A stretch of 21,255 bases of DNA from Azolla pinnata (Eukaryota > Streptophyta > Polypodiopsida > Salviniales > Salviniaceae): NCBI GenBank assembly GCA_037176905.1, contig JBBBWG010030964.1:14562-35816 (forward strand), written 5' to 3'. This document shows, in pieces, positions 21,193 to 21,255 of the stretch. Position numbers and translations under genes: made by a program. The notes under the pieces are model-generated. The model was given only the letters and a program-made list of their open reading frames with translations, searched no databases and was not told the DNA's origin. Numbering within the stretch: the first letter of the stretch is position 1; the number at the start of each line of letters is the position of its first letter.

Positions 21193-21255
21193 GTTCCTCT
21201 GTTCCTTGTCTGTTCTTCTTCAGTTCCTCTGGTCCTCTGTCGTCTGCTGCGGCAG

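Overview
The window is nuclear DNA of a land plant. It carries three spliced protein genes whose products match plant families, their introns follow GT-AG, and none of the organisation is bacterial. Which plant group it comes from cannot be told from the sequence. Nothing here looks like a mobile defence system, a CRISPR array or a virus. The unusual part is the density of simple-sequence DNA and of local tandem duplications.

Layout. Positions 1-404 are a pure triplet tract. Positions 478-7914 (+) hold an eight-exon gene for a plant NT-C2 (EEIG1/EHBP1-type) protein with a gar2-like conserved C-terminal region, about 1188 residues. Positions 7915-12500 are a large intergenic block. In order it holds microsatellites, a 200-bp tandem duplication, a degenerate CCCTAAA-like stretch, a 42-bp tandem repeat, and about 2 kb of CATA/CATG alternating DNA enclosing a 65-bp minisatellite. 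Positions 12559-16330 (+) hold a six-exon APS kinase gene, whose start is less certain than the rest. Positions 17175-20933 (-) hold a four-exon gene for the mitochondrial NAD-isocitrate dehydrogenase regulatory subunit. The APS kinase and IDH genes converge tail to tail, with 844 bp between their stop codons. Positions 20941-21192 are a second long triplet tract, forming the purine-rich leader of the IDH gene.

The three genes do not form a pathway. APS kinase makes PAPS for sulfation, IDH is a TCA-cycle enzyme, and the NT-C2 protein is of uncertain role. They share one feature: each has a long TTC/GAA triplet tract at its 5' end, and in two of them serine-rich tracts extend into the coding sequence.

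Exon boundaries were derived by hand from GT-AG sites, reading phase and remembered family conservation. No alignment or transcript data were used.
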